Under the pieces are notes generated by a model. It saw only the letters and a program-made list of their open reading frames with translations. It searched no databases and was not told the DNA's origin. A DNA stretch of 64,000 bases from JABDGV01 sp964577935. GTDB lineage: Bacteria; Chlamydiota; Chlamydiia; Chlamydiales; FEN-1388. Location of the stretch: assembly GCA_964577935.1 (NCBI GenBank), contig CAZOAJ010000007.1:57896-121895 (forward strand), in the 5' to 3' direction. Made by a program: the position numbers and the translations under genes. Of this stretch, positions 26,370 through 35,314 are shown piece by piece. How positions within the stretch are numbered: the stretch's first letter is position 1; each line of letters begins with the position of its first letter.

Positions 26370-27662
26370 TTACCTTTCTTCATCGATTGAAGGATTGGAA
26401 ACTTCTCCAGAATGCGGAAGTTCGATTTCAGCTTTTGAAGGGGCTTGATTATCGACTTCAGAGCTATATAAAGGTTCATAAGGATGAGGTGAAAAAAAAT
26501 TTTCGATTTCTTCTAGGTCAAAGCCTGAGATGAGTTGCTTGTAATCATTTTCTACACCTGTAGAAGGTCTTTCTAATGCTTCAAGAACAGGAGCGCTGAT
26601 TGGTCGAGGAATTATTTCTTGTCTCTCTTCGATCAGATTTGTGCTTGATGGTGCTCCTTCGAAGTCCTCTAAATGAGAAGGGTCTGCTAATGTATCAGGG
26701 GAGCTTGCTCTATCTAGGGGTTTGTTTTGATCTTCTGGGGTTATATTTTCTAAATTTATTTTCTTTAAGTGCCCGTTAAATCTGTTCTTGATTGAATCGG
26801 CAGTTCTTCCAGGGAGCAATTTAGCAATTTTTGTCCACTTAGTTCCTATGATTTTCACCTGATCTAGGATGACTGCATCATCTTCTTGAGAAAATGGGGT
26901 TTTTAATATCCCTTCGACGATGTGGTTAACATATCTTTCTCGAAGGCGTTTAGAAGATACGTTTGTTTTGAAATGGGCATTAAATGCGTTTGTTAAATTT
27001 AAGAAGATCCTTCGGCTGTTTTTATGGAATTTATAGTTCTCTCTGAGAAATTGGTCTTTGTCGGGGGTCCATACTATACATTCATATTCTTTGGGTTTTT
27101 TTACTTCTCGTGTCCTCGTTGATGTTTTTTGATAAACGATCTCTGTTTTAGCTGAAGTTTTATCTTGGCTTTGGGGGATCGTTTCTTCCTGATCGTCCTC
27201 TTCAGCTCGAACATTTTCAACGATATTTTGGGCACTTGCCATCAAATGGGGAGATGAAATCGGAGTATCGACTTTATCTTTTTTTTCGATCGGAGAGGGG
27301 AAGGATGCCTGGGCTTGAGCAGATTTTCTTTTGTGTGCGTTGTAAAAATTTTTTACGTTATTCCCGGTCCTTCCTTTCATTTTGCTTGCAATTTCTTCCC
27401 ACTTTTGGCCCATCTTTTCAACTTGAGATAGTACAAAAGCTTTTTCATCTTCAGAAAATGGAGTTTTGTTTAGTCCGGGACTGAGGTGATTAACGTACCT
27501 TTCTCGTATTTGCTTAGAGCTTCTTGATGGGGTAAAAGTTTTATTAAACAGCGCAGCAACAACAGAATATTTTTTGTTTTGTAGAGGAACATTTTTAATA
27601 AGAAATTCGTCTTTTTCTTTACTCCAAAAATGTATTTCGATTTTGTTCGTTATAGCTGACAT
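26370..27662 (-). CDS. Myb/SANT-like protein with two R2R3-type modules
   Basis: The 430-residue protein carries four Myb-type repeats in two modules, at about residues 9-113 and 194-301. Module one: FWSKEKDEFLI, RERYVNHLSPGLNKTPFSED and KWEEIASKMKGRTGNNVKNF. Module two: VWTPDKDQFLREN, RERYVNHIVEGILKTPFSQE and KWTKIAKLLPGRTADSIKNR. The spaced aromatic residues and the GRT-x5-KN block are the hallmark of eukaryotic Myb DNA-binding repeats, most like protist Mybs. A Lys/Glu-rich linker lies between modules, and the last 130 residues are Ser, Pro and acidic rich with FDLEEIENFF. No bacterial regulator domain is present. The ATG at 27662 is used; a TTG four codons upstream is possible. It could act on host chromatin after secretion or on bacterial DNA. 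Confidence 0.85.
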   Translation of the reverse strand: MSAITNKIEIHFWSKEKDEFLIKNVPLQNKKYSVVAALFNKTFTPSRSSKQIRERYVNHLSPGLNKTPFSEDEKAFVLSQVEKMGQKWEEIASKMKGRTGNNVKNFYNAHKRKSAQAQASFPSPIEKKDKVDTPISSPHLMASAQNIVENVRAEEDDQEETIPQSQDKTSAKTEIVYQKTSTRTREVKKPKEYECIVWTPDKDQFLRENYKFHKNSRRIFLNLTNAFNAHFKTNVSSKRLRERYVNHIVEGILKTPFSQEDDAVILDQVKIIGTKWTKIAKLLPGRTADSIKNRFNGHLKKINLENITPEDQNKPLDRASSPDTLADPSHLEDFEGAPSSTNLIEERQEIIPRPISAPVLEALERPSTGVENDYKQLISGFDLEEIENFFSPHPYEPLYSSEVDNQAPSKAEIELPHSGEVSNPSIDEER

Positions 27663-27923
27663 GACAACTCTCAATTCATTTTTTTGTGAAACTAACTGAA
27701 TATTTTTTATTTCGATTGTTAATAACTGAAACCACGTTGAATGGTATTGGTAGTATCGAACGGCAATCGTTTATGAAACAATCAGAATAAAAAATAAACT
27801 TTTACAATAGAATAATCAGTTGATAATTTCTATTTATGTGAAGATGTATCTATTTTTATAGTTTTGGATAAATTTAACAAGATCATTCAAGCTGCTGGAT
27901 TAATTTATGCTGAAAAAGAGCTT

Positions 27924-28580
27924 TTAAATTCCAAATTCAGGAGGAAAAGAAATCGATATAACCGAATCAAGCACGGGATGAGGAAACTCGACTCGAGAGT
28001 GAACGAGTGCTATTGCATAGGGTTTAAAATTTTCCCGCGCGCCATAACGCCTATCTCCTAAAATTGGCGTGTTCAGTGCAGAAAGTTGGGCTCGAATCTG
28101 GTGGTGCCTGCCGGAGATAAGACGGATCAGAACGAGGGTATGTGCTCCTGAAGGATTGCTATCCAAGATCTCTAAAAGAGCTAGCTGGGGAGATTTTTCA
28201 GAAGACTTGTCTGGTTTATACGTTGTCGCAATCGCACAATCTTTTGTTTGCGTAAGGTAATGAGCGACCTCTCCCCGCTTGGTTACTTTACCCTCAACGA
28301 GAGCAGAATACTCTTTCATCCAAAGACGATTTCGAAGTGATTCTGAGCACCTCGAAAGAGCTTTCTGAGATTTAGCGAAAACAACGAGTCCACATACGGG
28401 TTTGTCGAGTCTGTGAACTGCATGCAGGAAAACATTTCCTGGTTTTGAGTCTCGCTGTTTAATGAAATTTTGGATCTCTTCTTGAAGCCCTAAAGTTCCA
28501 TCTGGTTCCCTTTGTGTTGCTATCCCAAACGGCTTTTTAGCTATAAGAAGATGGTTGTCTTCGTATAAAATGTCGATCAT
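27924..28580 (-). CDS. RluA-family rRNA/tRNA pseudouridine synthase
   Basis: The 218-residue enzyme isomerises uridine in RNA. It has LLIAKKPFGIATQ, the catalytic HAVHRLDKPVCGLVVFAKS with the conserved Asp in RLD, and LVLIRLISGRHHQIRAQLSALNTPILGDRRYG. No S4 domain is present, so it is a short RluA-type enzyme; the target uridine is not predictable. It starts two bases after the TrmH-family gene and ends the minus-strand operon. Confidence 0.93.
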   Translation of the reverse strand: MIDILYEDNHLLIAKKPFGIATQREPDGTLGLQEEIQNFIKQRDSKPGNVFLHAVHRLDKPVCGLVVFAKSQKALSRCSESLRNRLWMKEYSALVEGKVTKRGEVAHYLTQTKDCAIATTYKPDKSSEKSPQLALLEILDSNPSGAHTLVLIRLISGRHHQIRAQLSALNTPILGDRRYGARENFKPYAIALVHSRVEFPHPVLDSVISISFPPEFGI

Positions 28581-28582
28581 GC

Positions 28583-29416
28583 TTAAAGATGTTCACTCCG
28601 TTGTCGGGAAGCTTCAAATACAAAGAGGGTTGTTGCCATGGCCACGTTCAGCGAGTCGGATTTGCCCTGCATGGGAATAACTGCCTGGATATCTGCTTGC
28701 TTCATCCAGAATTCGGTCAACCCAATCTGTTCCGTTCCCATCACAATCGCTAAAGGTCGATGTAGGTTTGCCTTTGTATAAGAAACAGATCCATGAGGTG
28801 TTGCAGCAGCGATTGAAAGATGAAGTTTTTTACAGAGTTCCAGAGCTAGTTGAGATGTGGTTTGAACCACCGGTACTGTAAAAAGAGTTCCGACGCTTGC
28901 TCGTACAACGTTTGGATTATAAATATCTGTTTTAGGGTCGACAACGATCATAGCATCGACGCCTGCAGCATCGCATGAGCGTAAAATTGTGCCAAGGTTA
29001 CCTGGTTTTTCTATCCCTTCCGCGATCACAATCCAAGGAGTTTTTTTTGAACGCAAGTGGGTTTCGATATCGGACAGTGATTTTGTGAAGTGAGGAGCTA
29101 TTCCAAGTAGGCCATCAGGACGGTCGCGATAAGAGATTTTCTCAAAAACCTTTTTGGAACAGCTGATGATTTGAGTCTTTCTTTTTTCGAATATCTTAAT
29201 TAATTCAGGCTCATTTGACCCCAAAAAAAGCTCTTCGCAGATGAAGAGTTGTTGAAGAGGGGTGTTCATCTCTTGAGCGCGAAGAAGTTCACGATACCCC
29301 TCAATGAGAAATAACTTCTCTAGGTCTCGATCACGGCGGTCACGAAGACGCTGAAGAAGCTTAATTTTCGGGTTGTCGGTGCTTGTTAGATGGAGTCGGT
29401 CCACGGTGCTCTCCAT
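28583..29416 (-). CDS. TrmH/SpoU-family RNA 2'-O-methyltransferase
   Basis: The 277-residue SPOUT-class enzyme has an N-terminal substrate-binding domain (DNPKIKLLQRLRDRRDRDLEKLFLIEGYREL). The knotted methyltransferase domain shows AEGIEKPGNLGTILRSCDAAGVDA, IVMGTEQIGLTEF and IPMQGKSDSLNVAMATTLFVFE (motifs 1-3). It probably methylates a 23S rRNA ribose. The start overlaps the end of the upstream methyltransferase gene by 31 bases. From memory, Chlamydia has a SpoU enzyme next to a methyltransferase (CT403-CT404), which this pair resembles. Confidence 0.92.
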   Translation of the reverse strand: MESTVDRLHLTSTDNPKIKLLQRLRDRRDRDLEKLFLIEGYRELLRAQEMNTPLQQLFICEELFLGSNEPELIKIFEKRKTQIISCSKKVFEKISYRDRPDGLLGIAPHFTKSLSDIETHLRSKKTPWIVIAEGIEKPGNLGTILRSCDAAGVDAMIVVDPKTDIYNPNVVRASVGTLFTVPVVQTTSQLALELCKKLHLSIAAATPHGSVSYTKANLHRPLAIVMGTEQIGLTEFWMKQADIQAVIPMQGKSDSLNVAMATTLFVFEASRQRSEHL

Positions 29417-30267
29417 ATAGCGTAAGTTCCTGAAGGGATAGAGTATTGATTCGGTTTTAGTTGGCCTTGAAGGGTGTCGCTAGATAGGAGCATCTCTCCC
29501 TCCTCAATAGTTCCTTTTCGGCCAATCGATTGTTTGAGGAGCTGCTGTAGGCATGTAGGAGTGAATCCAGGCGTATGGCACGAAAAGAGAACGAAAGAAG
29601 CGTCTGGAGTAAGAAGCTTTTGGATCAGTTCTAAAAGCGGATTTATTTCTTCTTCAATTTTGAAGATTTCACCCTTGGAACCACGGCCAAAACTTGGAGG
29701 ATCGAGGATAACTGCATCATAGAAAGATCCTCTTGAAATTTCTCTCGTAAGAAATTTCGAAACATCTTCGACAATCCATCTGATTGGAGCTTTTTCAAGT
29801 CCATTAAGACTTGCATTTTCTCGTGCCCATTGAACCATTCCCTTAGATGCATCGAGATGGCAAACGTGAGCTCCTCCTTGAGCTGCAGCGAGAGTGCTGC
29901 CGCCGGAATAAGCAAAGAGATTCAATACTTTGAGTGGTCGGCCAATATGTTTTTGGCTCTTAGCAACTGTACTTCGAATCCATTCCCAGAAGGGCCTTTG
30001 CTCAGGAAAAACTCCTAAATGTCCAAAGTCTGTAGTTTTTAAGAGGAACTTGATTCCATGGCTTTCAAATACCCAATTTTCGGGCAGGTTATTCTTTATT
30101 TCCCACCCCTTATTGCTTGTCCTATCAAATGAACCATGGGCTTTACTCCAAAAAAGTTCGTTTTTTTGAGGCTTCCAAACTGCTTGGGAGCACGGACGGG
30201 CGAGGGTTATATCGTTAAATCGTTCGAATTTTCTACCGTATCCTGAGTCGAGAAGTTCGTATGTCAT
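29386..30267 (-). CDS. Class I SAM-dependent methyltransferase, RlmI/RlmK-like
   Basis: The 293-residue protein starts at 30267 (MTYELLDSGY), after AAGAGG and with a four-base overlap with the symporter gene; an 82-codon upstream extension is out-of-frame symporter sequence. The methyltransferase core shows VLNLFAYSGGSTLAAAQGGA, HVCHLDASKGMVQWARENA and AVILDPPSFGRGSKGE, the DPPSF motif of RNA/base methyltransferases. The N-terminal part (WELENNLPENW-like) matches RlmI/RlmK-type proteins lacking a PUA domain. The substrate is likely 23S rRNA. Confidence 0.87.
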   Translation of the reverse strand: MTYELLDSGYGRKFERFNDITLARPCSQAVWKPQKNELFWSKAHGSFDRTSNKGWEIKNNLPENWVFESHGIKFLLKTTDFGHLGVFPEQRPFWEWIRSTVAKSQKHIGRPLKVLNLFAYSGGSTLAAAQGGAHVCHLDASKGMVQWARENASLNGLEKAPIRWIVEDVSKFLTREISRGSFYDAVILDPPSFGRGSKGEIFKIEEEINPLLELIQKLLTPDASFVLFSCHTPGFTPTCLQQLLKQSIGRKGTIEEGEMLLSSDTLQGQLKPNQYSIPSGTYAIWRAPWTDSI

Positions 30268-31583
30268 ACAGCCTCTTGAACATTTTTTTGTGCTGCGGTT
30301 GCAACCAAGAAAGCAGTTACTGTTCCCGATATGGCAAGTGGTAGCAGAGGGGAGAGTCCGAAGATCTTTTGAAGGATAAAGGCAGTGCCTCCGCAAATAA
30401 CCCCAATCCATGCAAGATGTTTTCGTCCTTGGACGATAGACGTTGCGTAAATAGCTGCAAATATAGGGGCTGCAAGAATTGCAGCTGAGAGTTCGTAGCT
30501 TGCAACCATACATCCAATGATATCAGACGCAAAGAGTGTCCCAACCAGAGCAAAAGCTCCTGTTGCAAAGGTGGTAGAACGGCCAAATCGGCCTTTTAGA
30601 AGGTCGAAGGAGAGCGATGAGCTGATAGCTAGCAGAATCGAGGAAACAGTCGAGACGATCGCAAGTAGTACGCTTGAGGCTGCAAAAGAGAAAATGACAG
30701 GATTTGTTGTAAGGTGAACTGCTTGAAGAAAGATGCTTCCTTGAGCCGGATCAGCACCAAGCTTACGGCCTACCACTCCGAACCAAACGGGGATAAAGGC
30801 TAAAAGGGTAAGAATTAAAGCGGAAATTTTTGTTGCTTTTGTTGCCTGTTCCGGTGTCTTTGCTGCAAGGCAGCGCTGTGCCATGTCCTGTCCAATAAAC
30901 ATAAACAGAGCGGGCATTACAAGTTCTGGAAGTGCCGTTGAGATATTTGATGTCGGAAGTACCCAGTTTATGTCAGGAACTTTAAACCAGCTTACCAAGA
31001 AAGTTGCCGACAAAAGAAAGATCATTGCAACCGCTTGAACAACATCAGTCCATACAACCGTTAAAAAACCACCCTGAGTTGTATACGCTAGCACTAAAAA
31101 CCATGAGAGAAGAAACCAGGCAGGAGAGGTAAATCCTAAAGCCACCAAAAATTCTTTCATTCCAATAGCGAGTGCGATAAGAATTCCAAATAGGGAGCAG
31201 AGGAGAAGAATTGAGGAGAATCGATAGAGCTTTTTTGATTCATAGACACGAGAAAAAAGCTCAGAAATGGTGTTGAGTTCAAGAGATCTGAGCTTTGCTC
31301 CAAATCCCGTACCAAGACCTAAAAATCCAAGGGCTAATCCCAGAGGGTAGCCAATTCCAAGTATCCCTTGACGAAAGGCGCTATCTGCCGTGCCAAGAAT
31401 GAATCCTCCTCCGATTTGAGTCCCTAAAAAAGTCATAACGAGAGGGAAGACGCCAAGAGACCGTCCTCCTAAAAAGAAGTCGCTATGTCCTGGGCGTTTT
31501 TTGGCCCATAGAGCCATAAGTACCGAGGAAGCAAGAAAGAGAATAAACGGCAAAAGAATTGTAAATGATGACATGGAATTCAT
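30264..31583 (-). CDS. Sodium:solute symporter family protein
   Basis: The roughly 439-residue inner-membrane transporter belongs to the SSS family. It has about 13 hydrophobic segments, with PGHSDFFLGGRSLGVFPLVMTFLGTQIGGGF near the N-terminus and TTQGGFLTVVWTDVVQAVAMIF in the middle, both characteristic. The solute is not determined; PanF- or proline-type substrates are possible. Starts at 31583 and 31574 (MSSFTILLPF) lack clear Shine-Dalgarno sites. It begins an operon with three RNA-modifying enzymes. Confidence 0.88.
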   Translation of the reverse strand: MNSMSSFTILLPFILFLASSVLMALWAKKRPGHSDFFLGGRSLGVFPLVMTFLGTQIGGGFILGTADSAFRQGILGIGYPLGLALGFLGLGTGFGAKLRSLELNTISELFSRVYESKKLYRFSSILLLCSLFGILIALAIGMKEFLVALGFTSPAWFLLSWFLVLAYTTQGGFLTVVWTDVVQAVAMIFLLSATFLVSWFKVPDINWVLPTSNISTALPELVMPALFMFIGQDMAQRCLAAKTPEQATKATKISALILTLLAFIPVWFGVVGRKLGADPAQGSIFLQAVHLTTNPVIFSFAASSVLLAIVSTVSSILLAISSSLSFDLLKGRFGRSTTFATGAFALVGTLFASDIIGCMVASYELSAAILAAPIFAAIYATSIVQGRKHLAWIGVICGGTAFILQKIFGLSPLLPLAISGTVTAFLVATAAQKNVQEAV

Positions 31584-31657
31584 AAATTTTATGTAAAGAT
31601 TATACCAAAAGTAAGGGACATTGCACAATCACGAAATCAGATTGTGTAGTTATTTTT

Positions 31658-31697
31658 TTAATTAACTCATGTCCAGCATTTCACATGAGTTAATTAA
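31658..31697. repeat. Perfect 15-bp inverted repeat
   Basis: TTAATTAACTCATGT at 31658-31672 pairs exactly with ACATGAGTTAATTAA at 31683-31697 over a ten-base loop. A second, shorter hairpin (CACAATC/GATTGTG) follows toward 31623-31647. Both lie between two minus-strand genes. On that strand the stem is followed by A, not T, so it is not a standard terminator; a protein site or processing element is possible. Confidence 0.6.
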
Positions 31698-31750
31698 GAG
31701 AGTAGGTGTGAAACAATATATTCTATATCTAGAAAGGTAAATCGCTCGCC

Positions 31751-32611
31751 TTATAGGTGAATAATCTCTTTTCCGGTAATTGCGTTCCAATGAGTGGTTC
31801 TTTTTGAGCCATCTGGATTGAGTATCTTTAATTGAATAATCGGAAGAAAAACGATCTTAGTTGATCGAATACCAAGGTCTGAGCCGAATGCTACTTTGAT
31901 CATGTCAATGAGTTCATGTTGATTAAATCGTGTTGGGATCAGTTGTCCGCGAAGGACTTCTCGGGTTACAAAAGGAAGAGTAATATTGCTTTTTGGCTCA
32001 ACTCTAAAAAGTGGGTTTTCAACATGAATGCGAAGAGTATCATTGCTTGTAGCGATAAGTTTTTTCTTTCGAAGATCTTGAATGCGCTGAAAGGCTAAGT
32101 CATCGTCATAGCCAAGCTCTCGTAGGACAATATCTTTTGATACGGAACCCTGATGTTTAGCTAATAAATTTAAAATTCGAAAATCTTCAGCATTGACTTT
32201 TGAAGATAAGCAGTCTTCGAAGCCAGCAGTTTTTGCGAATGTATTCGTATCCAGTATCAACTCACCCGCTGACAAATCCCAAAGCATTTTGCCACTTTGA
32301 GTCGAACGTTGTTGTTCTTGACTGTATTTGGCATCCACGAGCAGGCATGGAAGGTAGATGAAGTGGCTTTCTCCCCAGCTATATTTCTCATTTTTAAGGA
32401 GAGTTTTTGCGCTCTTTTTCTGGAGGTCCTCAGGAATAATAGTTGCTTCAAAGCAAGTTATCGATTCTTCAGCATCGGCTTGAGAAATAAATTCATGAAG
32501 CCAAGCCCTCTGATGCATGTAGAGAAAGTAGGTCCCTGAGGCAACCAAGAGTATAGCTAGCAACTTGATCAAGAGTGAGACTGAGTTTGAAGAAGAGCTT
32601 TTTTTAGCCAT
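31751..32611 (-). CDS. Membrane-anchored protein of unknown function
   Basis: The protein is about 286 residues from MAKKSSSSNS; this start follows GAGAG and is favoured over an upstream ATG at 32722 whose extension looks like non-coding. A single transmembrane segment (SLLIKLLAILLVASGTYFLYM) is followed by a soluble domain. The middle (LNLLAKHQGSVSKDIVLRELG) resembles a winged helix and FQRIQDLRKKKLI follows. I do not recognise the whole. It is separated from the symporter by the long inverted repeat. Confidence 0.6.
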   Translation of the reverse strand: MAKKSSSSNSVSLLIKLLAILLVASGTYFLYMHQRAWLHEFISQADAEESITCFEATIIPEDLQKKSAKTLLKNEKYSWGESHFIYLPCLLVDAKYSQEQQRSTQSGKMLWDLSAGELILDTNTFAKTAGFEDCLSSKVNAEDFRILNLLAKHQGSVSKDIVLRELGYDDDLAFQRIQDLRKKKLIATSNDTLRIHVENPLFRVEPKSNITLPFVTREVLRGQLIPTRFNQHELIDMIKVAFGSDLGIRSTKIVFLPIIQLKILNPDGSKRTTHWNAITGKEIIHL

Positions 32612-32829
32612 ATAGAATTGCTCTCGTGAATACTTAAAGATACGTAAAAGGACTTCTTGGGATTCAGTATGCTGAGATGAGATTAAGAGAAAAGAAAAAA
32701 ATGGCAAATAGAGGACTTTCATGTCTTTATCTGCTAGACTGTTTCTCCCAGACGGGATCTCAAATTGTCAATTTTCTTCCTGTTTGGTTGCGGTTTGTCA
32801 GATCTTATTTTTAGATATACAAAGATGTT

Positions 32830-34005
32830 ATGCCCATGGATATGACTACTGTGCCTTTTCCTCTCTTTATTTCTGATTTCCAAGTCAAAAGACCTCGTTA
32901 TGAATCGACCCAGGAGGATATCGCAAAATGGCTTATCGCTGCGCATGTAGAGGCGCAATCAACGAATGCAGCTTTAGGTGAGAAAGAGGTATTAAAGCGG
33001 CAAATTTCTGAGCTTCTTGAGCGTGTAGGATGTAAATCGCATGCCATCAACTCTCGAGGGCATGTCATTCAAGATTTGCTTCATACCCGCTGGGATGAAA
33101 TGTCTGTTTATCGACTCTATGAAATTCCTCAAGGAGTTGGACTGCAAAAGCGTCAGGAAATACATGCAAGTATTTCCGATGCTCTTTTTAACGAGATATA
33201 TTCTACTGGTAGTCGAGAAAACAGCATTGCTCCCAATAATTTACTTCATGTCAGCTGCACAGGCTATTCTGCACCAAGTTCGGCACAAAAACTTGTTTCA
33301 AATAAAGGGTGGGGGCATCAAGCAACTGTAACGCATGTATATCATATGGGATGTTATGCAGCAGTTCCGGCGGTTCGTATTGCTTCGTCTCTCATTGGTA
33401 TGAAGAGTGGCCGATCAGATATCGTTCATACAGAGTTTTGTTCTCTTCATATGAATCCTTTAATGCATACACAGGACCAGCTCGTTGTTCAAAGCCTTTT
33501 TGCGGATGGTTGTATTAAATACTCTGTTGTATCCGAAGATATGGCAAGAGATAGGTCCTCATTGAAAATATTGACAACACTTGAGCGTATTATTCCTGAA
33601 TCACAAGATGCATTGACTTGGCATATGTGTGACTGGGGCTTTAGCTGTTTCCTTTCAAAGGACATACCTAAAATTATTGTCCGTCATCTGATGAGCTTTA
33701 TTGACCAATTGAGTCAAGAAGCTGGGTTGAGCGTTGTTGAGCTCAAAGAACAAGCAATATGGGCGATTCACCCTGGAGGCCCGAAGATTATCGATTCGCT
33801 TCAGCGAATATTTCAGCTTCGTGATGACCAGGTACAGGTAAGTCGCGACATCTTATACAGATATGGCAATATGTCATCGGCAACACTTCCCCATATTTGG
33901 GAGTCTCTTTGTTCTGATCCATCGATTCCTTCTTCAACAAAAATAATCAGCCTAGCCTTTGGTCCAGGGCTTACTATGGCTGGTATAATCTTAGAAAAGC
34001 GGTGA
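32830..34005 (+). CDS. Type III polyketide synthase (chalcone/stilbene synthase-like)
   Basis: The 391-residue enzyme is a ketosynthase-like condensing enzyme that extends an acyl-CoA starter with malonyl-CoA without an acyl carrier protein. The catalytic triad is intact: Cys175 in YHMGCYAAVPAVRIAS, His314 in AIWAIHPGGPKIIDS and Asn347 in YGNMSSATL. The GFGPGLT-type loop near the C-terminus is present as AFGPGLTMAG. Bacterial relatives make alkylresorcinols, alkylpyrones or naphthalene-type products; the starter and chain number are unknown here. It is followed four bases later by a membrane protein and then a methyltransferase. A TTGTCA (32795) and TACAAA (32818) may be its promoter, weakly. 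The start codon is uncertain (32830 or 32836). Confidence 0.93.
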   Translation: MPMDMTTVPFPLFISDFQVKRPRYESTQEDIAKWLIAAHVEAQSTNAALGEKEVLKRQISELLERVGCKSHAINSRGHVIQDLLHTRWDEMSVYRLYEIPQGVGLQKRQEIHASISDALFNEIYSTGSRENSIAPNNLLHVSCTGYSAPSSAQKLVSNKGWGHQATVTHVYHMGCYAAVPAVRIASSLIGMKSGRSDIVHTEFCSLHMNPLMHTQDQLVVQSLFADGCIKYSVVSEDMARDRSSLKILTTLERIIPESQDALTWHMCDWGFSCFLSKDIPKIIVRHLMSFIDQLSQEAGLSVVELKEQAIWAIHPGGPKIIDSLQRIFQLRDDQVQVSRDILYRYGNMSSATLPHIWESLCSDPSIPSSTKIISLAFGPGLTMAGIILEKR

Positions 34006-34008
34006 TAT

Positions 34009-34530
34009 ATGTGGGTGTTAGCTCTCTTGCCTTTTTTTCTTCAAGCGATTGCAATTGGTATTGACGAAGCCTATTTTCATTATAAGCGAGGACTTCCTCT
34101 CTGGGAGAAAATTGGTCATCCGATTGACACTTTTGGCTACTTGATTTGTATCACTTTCATTCTCTTTGCCCCCTGCACAGATACAAATGTGAACATATAT
34201 ATCGCTCTATCTGTTCTTTCATGCCTTTTGGTAACAAAAGATGAGTTTATTCATAAGCATCACTGTCCTGGATCTGAAAATTGGCTTCATGCTCTCTTAT
34301 TTATCCTGCACCCGCTTGTGCTTATTATGGCGGGCCTTGTGTGGCCTATAATTCAAGTGCCGGCTGCTCAAACTGTCGAACTGCCTTCTTGGCTTGCGAT
34401 ATTTCTTGAAGCTTCAGAGCCATTACGGTTCTTTCTGACGGTCCAAGCAGTGCTTATTACCCTGTTCTTTCTCTACCAAGTTATTTTCTGGAACATCATA
34501 TGGAAAAATCGTCCTGTCATCAAAATGTGA
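34009..34530 (+). CDS. Histidine-rich membrane protein in the PKS operon
   Basis: The 173-residue protein has about five membrane segments. Two conserved-looking acidic and histidine clusters occur: DEAYFHYKRGLPLWEKIGHP, and KDEFIHKHHCPGSENWLHAL followed by FILHPL. The spaced His and Asp/Glu residues at membrane borders suggest metal coordination, as in membrane-bound hydroxylases or desaturases, but the family is not recognised. It sits between the type III PKS and the methyltransferase, overlapping the latter by 31 bases, so it probably acts on the same lipid product. Confidence 0.7.
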   Translation: MWVLALLPFFLQAIAIGIDEAYFHYKRGLPLWEKIGHPIDTFGYLICITFILFAPCTDTNVNIYIALSVLSCLLVTKDEFIHKHHCPGSENWLHALLFILHPLVLIMAGLVWPIIQVPAAQTVELPSWLAIFLEASEPLRFFLTVQAVLITLFFLYQVIFWNIIWKNRPVIKM

Positions 34531-35261
34531 TTAATAACGACTTCTATGAGTCTCTTGGTGAGAATTGGTACACGGCATCTGATCATCCTATAGCGCTCTT
34601 AAGGGCTGAGAATGCCTTGCGTAACCCATGGGTTATATATGAAGTTCGTAAGAGATATGCAGGCAAAGTTGAAATTCTTGATGTGGGATGTGGGGCTGGT
34701 TTTTTAACCAATACGCTTGCTCAAGAGGGATTTCAGGTTACAGGCATCGATCTCTCGCAAGCAAGTCTTGATGTTGCAAAAAAACATGATCGTTCAGGCA
34801 AAGTCACCTACCTCAAAGCTAATGCGTACAGCCTTCCTTTTGAAGAGAATAGTTTTGATGTTGTTTGTGCTATGGATATACTTGAACATGTTGAAAACCC
34901 ATCTCAATTACTCCATGAAGCAGCCCGAGTTCTTCGTTCCGGAGGGCTCTTCTTCTTCCACACTTTCAACCGCAATCCCTTAAGCTATGTCATTATTATT
35001 AAGGGGGTTGATTGGTTTGTCCAGAATGCACCCAAAAATATGCATGTCTACAATCTCTTTATCAAACCGGATGAGCTCAAGTCTCTGTGTTCTTCCGAAC
35101 AGCTTGAAATTGAACATATGCAAGGCTTTGTTCCGAATGTTTGGTCTTGGCCATTTTGGAAAATGCTCTGCACCAGGAAAATTCCTAGCGATTATTCATT
35201 CAGTTTTACCAAAAGTCTTTCAACAGGCTATTGCGGATATGCTCGAAAGATATGTAATTGA
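34500..35261 (+). CDS. UbiG-like SAM-dependent methyltransferase
   Basis: The 253-residue class I methyltransferase has the SAM motif VEILDVGCGAGFLTNTLA, the acidic end of strand two GIDLSQASLDVAKKH, and FDVVCAMDILEHVENPSQLL. LRSGGLFFFHTFNRNPLSYV is characteristic of UbiG (demethylubiquinone/polyprenyl hydroxybenzoate O-methyltransferase). It may be a true UbiG or an O-methyltransferase for the PKS product; the operon with a type III PKS favours the latter. The start overlaps the membrane-protein gene. Confidence 0.88.
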   Translation: MEKSSCHQNVINNDFYESLGENWYTASDHPIALLRAENALRNPWVIYEVRKRYAGKVEILDVGCGAGFLTNTLAQEGFQVTGIDLSQASLDVAKKHDRSGKVTYLKANAYSLPFEENSFDVVCAMDILEHVENPSQLLHEAARVLRSGGLFFFHTFNRNPLSYVIIIKGVDWFVQNAPKNMHVYNLFIKPDELKSLCSSEQLEIEHMQGFVPNVWSWPFWKMLCTRKIPSDYSFSFTKSLSTGYCGYARKICN

Positions 35262-35314
35262 CATCCTTGAGAGTCAAGATATTCGGTTAAATAGGGCTAT
35301 AGGCATCGTTTAAT

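Noticed and set aside
30268..30513. N-terminal extension of the RlmI-like methyltransferase
   Set aside because: It is out-of-frame symporter sequence, full of Cys and Arg; the ATG at 30267 has a Shine-Dalgarno.
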